Shown here one piece after another: positions 1 to 11,800 of a DNA stretch of 64,000 nucleotides (its first letter is position 1; the number at the start of each line of letters is the position of its first letter). The position numbers were made by a program, and so were the translations under genes. Location: contig JBAIAA010000662.1 of assembly GCA_037893245.1 (NCBI GenBank), forward strand, positions 310,001 to 374,000, written 5' to 3'. The notes beneath the pieces were generated by a model. The model ran no database searches, was not told the origin of the DNA, and worked only from the letters and a program-made list of their open reading frames with translations. This DNA is from Crossaster papposus (taxonomy: Eukaryota > Echinodermata > Asteroidea > Velatida > Solasteridae).

Positions 1-1099
1 GATCCTCGGCTATATTTACACAATCCCACTTTTTTTTTTAAAGCCAAACGGTTTCCTTTTTCAAAAAAAGTCGGGCGCACTTTTCATGCTAATGAGCTCG
101 TGCAGAAATGTTCATACCGTACCAATTAATAGTGTAGTGCCCCTTTTGGGGCTTAATTCCTGAGAAACCACAACATTCCGCAAGCACAATGGCCACCGGG
201 GGGGGGGGGGGGGGGTGGGGTCAGGGGTCTCGCGTCTCGTGTCTTTCTCATAAAACGCATGACCGGGTATTTTCTGTCGGCACAAAGGGCACATTTGAAT
301 GTCACATACGTGCAACAAAACCTACACCAACAACAACTTTCACCATATGCAGCACGATATGAGACAGAGAGAACCCCCCTCCTTTGTGGTGGTCTTTGTC
401 CTCGAGGAATGTTGTGGTTTTTCAGGAATTCTTTTTAGGTTTTTAGGGGGGTTAGGGTTAGGTAACAATAGTCTAGAGAGTGTATAGGTATGGGAGACTA
501 AGGGGGGAGTCCCTCGGTCTCATATCGTGCTGGGTATAACTTTCACCAACAACAACTTTCTGTCGTTCACGTATAGGCGCTGGGCCTATAGAGCAAGGAA
601 CAGCGGCCTACCTAACGTTACGACCAACTTGAGTAGCAGACGATCGACAAACTTGAAAGACGACATAATTATGTTTTCTGATTCAGCGAGTTTGAGTTGT
701 AATGCATGGACTTATTTTCCTTATTTGCTCCGCACGATTGTATTTTCAATTGCATATTTTTAAAATGCCAACGCGACCACTAAAAACTTAAGACAAAATT
801 AGTTTCGTTAAGTTTTGCAACATGTTCACCTTTCCGCCGTTTTTTAATTTCAAGTGGCAACTAATCCCGACCGTCGGTTCGACCACAACTTTGGTCGGAA
901 CAGTCACGTGATCCCGGCAACGACCGCTTAGCTGAGAAGCCAAATACAACTCCAACACTATACAAAGCCGTAGTTGTATATCCTTTTCACAAAGTCACGT
1001 GGTCGAAGTGTGCAATACGTAACCACACGTCGTACATACACTGCATGCTAGTGCTACACTCACCGATATTAAGCCGAGTACGTTACCAGCCCGGTGGCC
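1..1099. other. 5' flank of ACE gene with foldback repeat
   Basis: No convincing coding sequence. It holds a G homopolymer near 199-216 and a foldback repeat at about 141-440 (separate entry). The stretch 780-1090 directly upstream of the ACE start should contain its promoter and 5' UTR, but I see no clear TATA box that I would defend. Confidence 0.5.
141..440. repeat. Foldback (inverted) repeat
   Basis: The arm at 155-179 and the arm at 406-430 are reverse complements at 24 of 25 positions, both containing the word CACAACATTCC or its complement. The similarity continues more weakly outward. Nearby, a 15-base word at about 351-365 is repeated inverted at about 511-525. This looks like a small foldback or MITE-type insertion; no transposase is present. 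Confidence 0.55.
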
Positions 1100-4000
1100 A
1101 TGTCTCCAGCTCTCAAATATCTTTCTGTTCTCCTTGTGATAATATCTGTCAGGGCCAAGTCCTCTATTCGACAGGCGGGCACTACTGGTCTCAACACCGA
1201 CCAAAATGACGCCAAGACGTTTCTTAGCAGCTACACTGAACAAGCTCAAGTCATTTTCTACGATGACGCCCTAGCGAGCTGGCAGTATAGTACCAACATA
1301 ACGGCTTACAATCAACAGAAAAGCGTAGGTCCTAATGATTATGCTTTGGAATTGTTTTCGAGATTTTCTTCGAGATTTTTATTTTAGTTTTTAGACTTGC
1401 AAGACGCACAAATTGACCTTCTTTAAGATGTTTCCGACTATCGCCCCTAACAAAGATATTTACTAATTATTTCAATAGTATTTGTAGAGCACTGGGACAG
1501 CAATCGGGAGGTCGGTGGTTCAGGCTCCGCTCAATGTCCATTACTTTGTTCAATTTGTTTAATACATTAATACATATTAACCGCACCTTGTCCGTTTTCC
1601 TTGACGGTTCATTTGAAATGTTGGGAAAAGTGGCGTAAGGTTGCAACATATTCTTTCCTCAAAATCGGCTGTAATTATTTATTCGGTGGATCAATTAAAA
1701 TTATTATAATGCAATGTTTTTTTGCTGGTACTGGCTTGGTATTATTTGCCACTGAATTATTTTGCATCATGAAAGACTAATACAGTCATAAAATGAAGCA
1801 TTTACAGGAATGAATATAGTTAAGAATTAGTGTGGATGAGAAAAGTGAGAATCTACACAGATTATAATTAGGAAATCATGCCTTAATTAATCCAAACGGC
1901 TACATGTTACTGTGTACCTTTGGTGTAATTAATATTCCATCGTGCGGATGTAACTTAATATTTATGTCTAATGATAAAATGCTATTACATCACATTGGGC
2001 GTATCCTCCGTGCTGTCATGGGTCAGTCGCGGACCGTGTGACTAACAAACAAACGTAAAACTAGACACACAGATGAATATTATATTACCCCAGCTGTCAA
2101 ACTTGAGTTATCATTGTTCAAATATGTGTAGTGCCTCTGTTTACTTGGTATATGGGACTGCGACGATGATATTGTATTGTGGAAAAAACAGAAATGTACT
2201 TTGGAGCTTTGGAAATGAAAAATGAAGGGGTCCCCATATAGAGACGCAATATCCCCATTTTTAGCGTAACCAGACACTTAAAGGGATCGTATACGTTTGG
2301 TATTTGGAACCCATTGTTTGTTTTAATCCTATATAGTTATAGATATATACCATAAAACTAACCTGTAAATTTTTTTTTTCAAAAGGTGGTAGCGATTTAG
2401 AGATATTGCCGAAAATCTGGAGCGGTTATGTCCACGCAGGTAGAATAATATGCATTGGAATACACAATCTGAGAAACGTCACTGCAGTAACGCTACTCAG
2501 ATTCAAATTTTTGGGGATAAAAAGTGATATATTTTTCCATTACCGCAGTATTTCAAAGTGAACAATTTCTAAAAATGCATTATATCCAAAGCTGCTGTAC
2601 TTTTCGGAGTAATTACCAAACGTCTACGATTCCTTTAAAGAAAATTTACAACATTTTGCACACACAAAATTGCGTTCACCGTATTGACTAAAAAACAAGA
2701 TGCTTTACAAAATTGTTTCACGGGAAATGTAAAAATGAAAAGATAACATTTTATATCGTTGCGTGAAGGTGGAAGCTAATTTAGTCTCGGCCGCGTTTCT
2801 ACAAGAGGCGTACCAGAATGCCAGTCGGTTTGACGTAGAAGGCTTCGATGATGACGTCAAGAGACAGTTTCAGAAGATCAGAGACATTGGAACGGCTGCA
2901 CTAGAGCCTACCAAGGTTGAAGAGGTGCAGCTTGTGTAATTGTTTTGCAATAGGCCTATGCATTTAGATTATTATTAAATGCATTTCAGATGATTTTTAT
3001 TAAAATTTATGTAAACAACTTCAAAATTAAGCGAACTCTAAAGAAAAAGAAAATACTTTATGGTACCAAATAGAACGTACATAATTATACATAGGCCCTG
3101 ATCGGAAACAAATATTTTATTTCTCTATTTTACTTTTGTTGTTGATCAATTTAGTACAACAACGTCGTGAATAAAATGACTGATATATACAGTACTGGTA
3201 CTGTGTGTAAAGATGACAAGCCAACGGAATGCATGCGATTGGAACCGGGTAAGATTATAGATATTACGATCACCGTATAAGAAATACATTACCTGCAGAC
3301 TAATTACCAAGGGATTCAATATTGTTGAAATGATCAGCCTTAAAAGGTATCGTGAATAGTTTGTTAGTCGTATGATTTTATTGTGAGTCGCATATCGTTT
3401 GTTTGCTTGACAAGTTGACTGTTTGGTCTGGTCCCTTTACAGGTTTGGCCGCCATTATGGCCAACTCAACGGACTGGGATGAATTGGTCTGGGCCTGGAA
3501 AGGTTTCCGCGACCAAGTCGGGGTACCAAACAAGCCCCTCTACAAAAAGTTTGTCGAATTGGCTAACGAAGCGGCTGTGGCTAATGGTAGGCCTATTCAC
3601 ACAAACAAGTTAACCCAACAAACCGGTGTTTTGTGGGCTTTATTGTAAGCCTCATGCAAAAGGACATTTCTTATTTCGAAAACACATCGTTTCAGTTGAT
3701 TCTAAAAATAGTTGTCTTTTTCTCAAGGTCACGCCGACATGGGCGCGGACTGGCGTTCTGAGTACGAGAGCGACACTATAATCAAAGATGCGTACAATAT
3801 ATACAACGAGATATTACCTCTATACAAGGAGCTTCACGCCTATGTGCGACGCATCATGTATAAAACCCACGGTTCAAAGGTGGACGTCAAGGGAAATATT
3901 CCATCATGTTTACTAGGTAATTGTTTTTTCAAATTCAAATTTAAATTTTTGAGACGGTTGTGAATTTTCAGTTTTGGAATCGATTATTAACTATAGACAG

Positions 4001-6175
4001 GCCTAAGAAAGTACAACATGCTACATTAATGTGTAAATTACAAGTAGGCCTAATTATCAGTTTTGAAAAAAACGACTGTAAAATGTACCGAATAGCTACA
4101 GTAAACAATTGGATGTAATTGTGAATATCTAATCGTTTTACTTTTGTTAATTTCGTTTAAATACAGGTGACATGTGGGGGCGCTTTTGGGGCAATATTTA
4201 TCCCCAAGTTGTGCCGTATCCAAATAGCCCAAACATCGACGTCACAGATGCCATGGTTTCAAAGGTATAAGTCTAATCTATACGGGTTGTATAATTAGTT
4301 TCCTTTGAATTAATCAGAACATTCTATCCAAAAAGAATAACAAACTGAAGTCTAGCTACTAAGAAACCGGAAAATAAATAATGTAGGCATGTCCGGCAGA
4401 TCGGGACAAAACTTGGACAATAGAGCACTTTCTGTCAATCGGTAACCAGAGTAGATAACTTTTGACGAATCAGATTTCAAACTTGGTTCGTAACCTTTAT
4501 CAGTTCATATGCTGCAGGTTCAAACTTTATTTGTTTCAATGTGGTAGAATTTCAATCCGCGCAAAATGTTCGAGCTTGCCGACGATTTCTTTGCTTCCCT
4601 GGGTCTGCTTCGGATCAAACCAGCCTTCTGGAATAATTCTATGATCGAGAGACCCAAAGACGGAAGAGGAGTCGTGTGTCATCCCTCGGCATGGGATATG
4701 GGTAACGGGGAAGATTTCAGGTGAGTTAAAAGGGGGCGGGTCTTGCATAAACAATGGCATATCAAATTACCTGGAATATCATAGCTTGTTGCCAAAGCCA
4801 TCGTGGCTGTGCAATTGCGGCGACTGGAGCCAAAACCATGCATCGCTTACACTCGACAATGGATGGTCTCGGGTTCCAGTCGCTTAACGCTTTACAGATT
4901 TGCACACCAGCTAATTAGCCACGATGGAATTGACAAAAGCCAAGGAACACCAGGGCAGATTGCTCGTAATAATGTACTCAATATGTTTTGTTTTATATTA
5001 ATGTATGAAAATACTCCGAAAGTCTTATTCAAACAGATTTTCTCGTCCTTTCTCGCCTGTTCCGCTCCAGGGTCAAGATGTGCACAAAAGTAACCATGGA
5101 TTTCTTTCAAACCATTCACCATGAGCTGGGACACACGCAGTATCAGATGCAGTATAGCGACCAGCCTTCCCCGTTCCGTGACGGGGCTAATGGGGCCTTT
5201 CATGAGGCAGTAGGAGAGGTCATGACCCTATCCATATCCACCCCGACTCACCTGTCACACCCAGACATAGGGCTGCTCGAGGAGGGAACTGGTCTTGACA
5301 AAGGTATAAGACGGTTTGAAAATGGCCGCTGTTGTGTAATTCAGACCTTTTCCATGGTCAGCCACAAAATCAAAGGAGATCGATACCATTGTTAAGGGAC
5401 TGGAGGAAAGTTTGCTCTAGGATCGGTCCCACCCGTGATCGCCAATACTGGGCGCTGGGAAACGCTGATGCGTTCGAGCTCTGATTGGATATATTTTGTG
5501 TGGCAGATAGGAGGTCACCACTTCCGCGGCTCAGATGCGCTGCGTGCAATTCGAAAGGTCATGATACGCTACCTAGAATGCCTTGCGTTTCCAGAAATAT
5601 GTGATGCGATCAAGCAAAATCAGACGGAACTCGGCAATTCTTGTTTTGAGATCGGGCCAAAATATGTTCGTAGGGGTGGACAAATTGACTTTTTTACAAA
5701 AACAGAAGGGGAAAATATTGTTCTTTTACATGAAAATACTATTTTAACCAAATTCAGAAGAAAAGTGATACAAAAACATGATTTTCTCAGTTTCTTTATT
5801 TTTAACGTGCTGGTGTTCAAATGGTTGTAATTGTTTAACCAAAGGTCGTATTCACATGGGGTTTTCACTGAAATGGAGCCTGAAGTACGCTACAAAAGAA
5901 TATGTAAAAATCCAAAAAAAATGACAAGGGCCTACTTCAGACTGATTTTGCTTGAACGCTTCACATTATGGAAAGCTGCACCAGCGTTTCCCACCGCCCA
6001 ATATGGGCGGTGAGCACGAGATAATCTTTAAAGCAGACGAAATTAGATAACAAAATTGCGCCCCTTGTCACAACATAATTTGTTTTACAGACATGAAATT
6101 TTTCGGAAACAATGAAAATCTGACCTCTACCAAGGTTCATTTACGGACTAAAGCTCTAAATGCCGAATAGCCCGC

Positions 6176-6207
<32 letters not shown>

Positions 6208-7773
6208 CCCCACAACCATCCCCATTTTTGTTCTATTCTTGTTTCAATAAGTTAAATGCATCTAAATTCTCTTTTTTTCTTTACAATAGGCCTACCAGCC
6301 GCTTTTAATTCTTGATTGCCACGTTTCGTTATCAATAAGTTGATATTCTTTAATTCTTTGTTTGTGTTAGAAACCGACATCAATTTTCTCTTGAAGACGG
6401 CACTGAACACCATTGGTACCCTGCCCTTCAGTCTAGCGTTAGATCAGTGGAGATGGGACGTTTTCGCTGGTGCCATTAGTGAGGATAAATGGACCGAACG
6501 TTGGTGGCAACTCAAGTAGGCGAAATTTGTCATTTTTCCTAGACCGTATGTTTATTAAAGTTATACATTTCAAATCATTGGTTCTTACAGCTTCAGTTTG
6601 TCCCATTGTAATATAATTTCTGTCATTTTCTCTCGATTATGTAGGCATGATCTTGTGGGAACCCAAGCACCTGTTCCCCGGACTGAAGCCGATTTTGACC
6701 CTGGCGCTATGTACCACATCGTGGTGGCCTATCCGTTCCTTGGGTAAACTAGAATATGAAGAAAACAAATTCGACATCCAATTGTTCATGTCTTTAACAG
6801 GACTAACCTGTATGATTTTTGTTTAACAAGCCAAGCAAAACAAAACCGTGGACAGTATAACATTTTGAATTTTTGATCGCTTTAGATCTCGGCTTTCTTG
6901 GTCATTCGGTTAATTCTAATCAGGCCGTGCATCCAGATGAAAAGATTAAACGGAAACTTGTAGATTTTTTACAATAATTAAATTGTTTTTATTGCAGATA
7001 CTACATCCGCACAATAATTCAGTTTCAGTTCCAGAAAGCTCTGTGTGACGCGGCGGGTCACACGGGGCCTATGCACCGCTGTGACTTCTACAAATCACAG
7101 GCTGCCGGAACCAAACTTTCGTAAGGATATTCTGATTTTGATATTAAAGAACATGATTTTTCCGTCGAATTTATGCGTTTTTGTGAACGTGTAAGAATAT
7201 TACCTTATGTTTCCACCCGTAGCTCATGACATCTTTGTTATGTTTCATGAGAATTGTTCGATATGCGCACTTTTTTACAGCGATATGCTGAAGTTAGGCA
7301 GTAGTAAGCCCTGGCCGGATGCCATGGAAGCCATTACGGGTCAAAGGTCGATGTCAGCCGACGCCATCAACGCCTATTTCGCGCCACTGATGACGTGGCT
7401 CCAGGAAACCAATCAGAAGAACGGAGAACAGGTTGGGTGGTCGGGTAAGTCCCTTCGAGTTAACTGAGCATTACGGCGCTTCCACATGCTAAATTAACCA
7501 CTGACGCCGTTATTAATTTCTCATTGCACCCGATTATAGCAGGACTGCAAAGCAGCCTTTCGGTCCAGTAGCTGCACTGCACAATGGACCCGAGCGTGCA
7601 GCCGTCACACAGGCCGTGTTCTATGGCATAGCACACAGGGAATGCCGTTTGTACGGTGTTTTAACAACATCATTTGTTTCCTCTTTATCGTAGTGGACAA
7701 CGGCGCCATTTTGACAAATGTCTCACTGGTGTTGCTGGTACTCTGCCTCTTGGTAACCACGCGGTTGCTGTGA
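1100..7773 (+). CDS. ACE: Angiotensin-converting enzyme, single-domain (peptidase M2)
   Basis: Zinc dipeptidyl carboxypeptidase that trims C-terminal dipeptides from small peptides at the cell surface. Exons as I place them: 1100-1324, 2769-2924, 3155-3248, 3443-3586, 3728-3916, 4167-4264, 4548-4720, 5071-5303, 6371-6515, 6645-6743, 6998-7120, 7281-7444, 7694-7773. All phases close, giving about 640 residues, the length of a one-domain ACE. Seen directly: an N-terminal signal peptide ([19 protein letters not shown]), the zinc motif HHELGH followed by the glutamate ligand in FHEAVGE, and family blocks such as [10 protein letters not shown] and QFQFQKALC. The protein ends in a hydrophobic helix with almost nothing after it, so it is membrane- or GPI-anchored. 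The first ATG is at 1100; an in-frame GTG just upstream is ignored. The acceptor of exon 2 is weak. Confidence 0.93.
1481..1600 (+). repeat. tRNA-derived SINE fragment
   Basis: In ACE intron 1. A B-box-like word GGTGGTTCAGGCTCC at about 1513-1527 follows an A-box-like TAGAGCACTGG and is trailed by T/A-rich sequence. It cannot fold as a complete tRNA, so a SINE remnant is the better reading. Confidence 0.35.
2278..2638. mobile_element. MITE family A, copy 1 (TTAA target site)
   Basis: A 353-bp element (2282-2634) flanked by TTAA on both sides, in ACE intron 1. The left end starts AGGGATCGTATACGTTTGG and the right end is its near complement (CCAAACGTCTACGATTCCT). The interior matches the copy at 55451-55848 in the opposite orientation, including a shared CAATCTGAGAAACGTCACTG segment. 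TTAA duplication with AGG ends fits Kolobok- or piggyBac-type transposases; no coding sequence is inside. Confidence 0.85.
4800..4900 (+). repeat. Possible tRNA-like SINE fragment
   Basis: Within ACE intron 7, a B-box-like GGGTTCCAGTCGC lies near 4872-4884. No convincing A box or tail is seen, so this is weak. Confidence 0.2.
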
Positions 7774-8865
7774 AACCATTGGTAACTGGTAACCCCCAAC
7801 AACAAAAATATGGAATAATGTAACCTCTCTCGTGCGATAATTATTGCATCTTCCTCTTACCGGAAACAGTATTTGTACAAGAACGTAATCCTTCATAGAA
7901 AAAACAAGAGTGAAAGTGATAGGTTTTATTCGTCTTTCTGTTTAAGTCATTAACTCCATTTAATTATTTAGTCTTCAATTTACAGTGAATTTAACAAATA
8001 ATTGAGCCGCCAATAGGCAAGTATGTTACACCTTTATTGAATCACTTCATACAATAATATCAGTTCGTACCTTGAACACATACCTTAATCCTCGTCATGG
8101 TTATTATTTTTTTAAATCGAAATCGGGGTCAGTATTACCTAAAGGCCACGCGATCAGCTGCCTTTCTGTTACTTAACTATCAAATTATATATTATTCGTA
8201 TATAGGCCTATATCGTTTTTGAAATAGAAAATTACATGAATTTTCAGAAAACATTGTTCATGTGCAAAATAATTATGTAGTAATCAAAATCGTTTATCTT
8301 TAAACAAAAAGCTCGTCAAATTGAGGCATTCCATTTAATGTCATTAATGTGATCACGACGATACTCTTTTGATGTACTCGAGATGATTAGCTAAAACATA
8401 ACGACTTGTATTTACGTCTTGGTACGTACATCCAACTTATATAATCTGTACGTCGATGAAACCTCCGTGTACGTGCTTACATCTTAATCTCAGAATATTG
8501 AGCCTGTCGTACTCTCGAAATGCAAAAGAATAAAAAATCACTCTTTATAAAATGCCATAAGACGACAGCTCATTTTTAAGTAGTTTTTCAGTACGAGTCA
8601 AAGTAAACAATCGCTCTAAAAGATTAAGTTAAATTAATGTTCACTCTTTTACAATAAGTTAGAACATCTTACTACAACGGCGCCCTCGATTTTACTGCTT
8701 CTCACCTTAAAATGAGTTTCGATTGAATATTAATTTTGAAATGATATTATTTTTATCAGAATCCGGTTTAATTTGATTAAATTAATAAACCTGTTTAAAA
8801 TGACGGAATTCAAACCTTTCAGATTTTCGGACTAAAATCCAATCTCATTATTATTATTATTATTA
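7774..8865. other. Convergent intergenic region ACE / DBH
   Basis: Lies between the 3' ends of two genes on opposite strands, so it should hold both 3' UTRs. It is AT-rich with a short TTA microsatellite at about 8848-8868. I see no gene in it. Confidence 0.6.
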
Positions 8866-11800
8866 TTAAAATGAACCACGGACGTTTCTTAAAGGACGAA
8901 TGGATCCTTCTGGGAAGCATTTCCGTCTCCTTACCAAGGGAAACTTGACGGCTGGGGGAAGTTGATCCTTCCATGTGCCCTGATTAACGAAGAAATCAAA
9001 ACAAAATATAATTGTTTAGTTGTGTGTTTTTTTTGTTTATTTGGGTAAACATGCATAAACAACTAAATTGGGGGAGGGGGGTATTGTTGAGGAAAGATAT
9101 TTTAACATTCACTATACGGTACCTATCATAACATCATGTTGCAAACCGACTTTTGAAACTTACCAGAGCAGTGAATTCACCGTGAATGACACTGTAAACG
9201 AGTCCACGTATTCATTTTGGAGCAGCAACATTTTGCGATATTATTTGACATTCAAGCTTCAAATAAAATCCGGCCGCGGACCAGCAATCGATGTGCCGTA
9301 TACCCATATATTAACCCGAACGTGACTCACATGGAATGGTCGTCCGGACGACTCCAGGCACTCGATGTCTATTGGCGCCTGGTTGATGACGTATTGCCAT
9401 AGCAACTTCACACTAGGCGTCCAAGTCACGTCTCGAAATCGGACGGCCACTGCTGAGGGCGATGTCAGAGTGACGTCATAAGGTTTGTCCCCAGCTCTGA
9501 AGGGAGGAAAACGGGCATATTTCTTGACGACAAAAGGTTGAACGAGAAGTCACAACTCTGGGTCTTGGCTCTTAATAGGTTATATAACGCACAGCAAGGC
9601 CCGACCCCGACCACACCCCTCCCCTCACAGCGCCCTCCGTTACCCGTGGGTTGATGTTTTGTTTTTTTAATGAGCGTATCCAAAATACCCTTGTAGTTTA
9701 GAGCATTAACAATCGTTTCAGTATCTGACTAATTTCGGGAAATGAGTGCCCTTTTTTTTACCTGCCATCGCCAAATTTGAAGAATGCCTCGAGAGCCGTC
9801 TTGGCCACGGTGCTCTTGCATACCTCGAGACCCATTGTGGGGTAGTAATGCATGTAGTTAACGCACATCTCATCTTGAAGACCAAACCCGCCCTAAATCA
9901 TAAAAAGCTGTTATTGCATAGCATAAACATCATGTCACCGTAGGTTCGGGTAATACGTGTATACTCATTCATTGCTGCAATCCGAGTCAACAACACTTTT
10001 TTTTGCAGATTTGGCAGAATTGTGTCAACTTACCAGGGTAACATTAGGTCTGGACGATGTGTCGTATCTACAAGTTGTTATTAGAGCATCTCCCTATACA
10101 TTACAACAAGTACGAATATGAAACAAAGATTAGGAAAGAGAGAAGCAAGATATTTGTTGCTTCATTACATGTAGGTGAGAGTCGCTACATTAAGTGCATG
10201 TGCTGACTCCTAGCTCTGGGTCGTACAGCCTCCGTTCGCCGGTGGATGTTGATGTAGTCTAGCTGGTTATGTGTGCCAAATTTTAAACTTGTGTTTGAGT
10301 CTCGAAATAGCGTCCTTATTCGGGAACAAAATCTATAGTTATTGACACACGGGTAGATAGTTCGAGTGCCGAGCTTCGAGCAGAATGTTCAGGATAAAGC
10401 GGTGGTGGTGGTGGGGGGGTGGGGGGGGGGGGGGGGGGGGGGGGGTATACGAGCGTACCGGTATTTAATGTCCAGATTTCAAAGTCATGATTATTGGCTT
10501 TTTTGTCTTTAGGTTACTTACCGGAAGTACAGTAACGTCTTGTTGAAGTAACCGAATTTCCTAATTAAAGAAAATATGTGTTTGTTTAGCCGTGAAGTTT
10601 ATGCATTCATTCTTTTTAAAAATATAATATAAAATACAAATTAATTTGAAAAATATTATTAAGTAGGATACAGCTAATTGTATTGTCGATTAGGTATTGG
10701 TATCTTTCTCCGGGAAGAAATATCTCTGGGATGTGAATGGAAAAGTAGAATCTCCTTTGAATTTCACTGTTGTTAACTGATGACGATGTGATTTTCTGAC
10801 CTGAAACATGGAGCTGTAGTGATCGTCTCTATTGAGTTCTTGTATCTCGACGCCATTACGGATATGCTTGGTCCACACGGCTGTACCGCTGAGGTGAGTG
10901 TGTAGCTGGGAAGCAAACACGCGGATGCCACGGTCTGGAATTCCCTAAAAAAGAAGATGAACAACCGAACTCAGTCCTCAGTTTGTCATCATAATCGCCT
11001 TTAAGCAGATAATCCAGTCAATCTTAGCATTAGCATCTTTTTTCAGCTTTTGAAATTATTACTAGTATTAAAACCACGTCATTCTGACGTGCAACATACA
11101 AAAATGGTGAAACGAACTTGTATACCCACACCTCAAACCTTATAAGGAATGGGTTTTCGCCTCGCCTTACAATATATTGTATTTGTCATAATTTCATGAA
11201 ATGGAAGATTAAGGGGCAATTAATAAAGCAGGTACCGTTCCACTTTTCTTTTCAACTGACAAACGGCACAATGTGTTAGTGTACCATGACTGTACACGTC
11301 GCAGTTCTGAACCTCAATGAGGTTTGAGGTGTAGGCCCCACGAGGTTCATTCTAGGCAGATATACCTGATCTGTGCATTCTGGAGCGCAGTATCCTGTCA
11401 GGTAGAATCCATTTGTGGTGGGAGGTACTGAGAGGTTTGGTGAGTAAGTAGCACCAACCTCTAAGATGCCAGCATCATGAGGTCTCAGTGAGGAAGTGTA
11501 ATGAAAGCGGATTCCGGAGCTGTCAAGAACTCCTTCAAAGAGAAAATGTATTCACATTTTGAACTAATTTTGTTTTGTTTATAGATATTTTATTCCCAAA
11601 AGCCTACAATTAACAACTACAACCTGTATTAAGTGTAGTTGTGTTCAGCTTGTCCCCTTATTTTGGTGGGGGAATACGGCTACATTTTATTCAAGGTAAC
11701 AACTACAAGAGGACCCGATTTCCAAAATTTAAATAATTATGTTTCTTGAAAAAGAAAAGCGACCTTTTTGTAAATTAACGGTCATTATTATTTTGGAAGA

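Noticed and set aside
5435..5830. 131-codon open frame in ACE intron 8
   Set aside because: It lies between exons whose phases already close (5303 to 6371) and has no M2 peptidase similarity; its start overlaps ordinary intron sequence.
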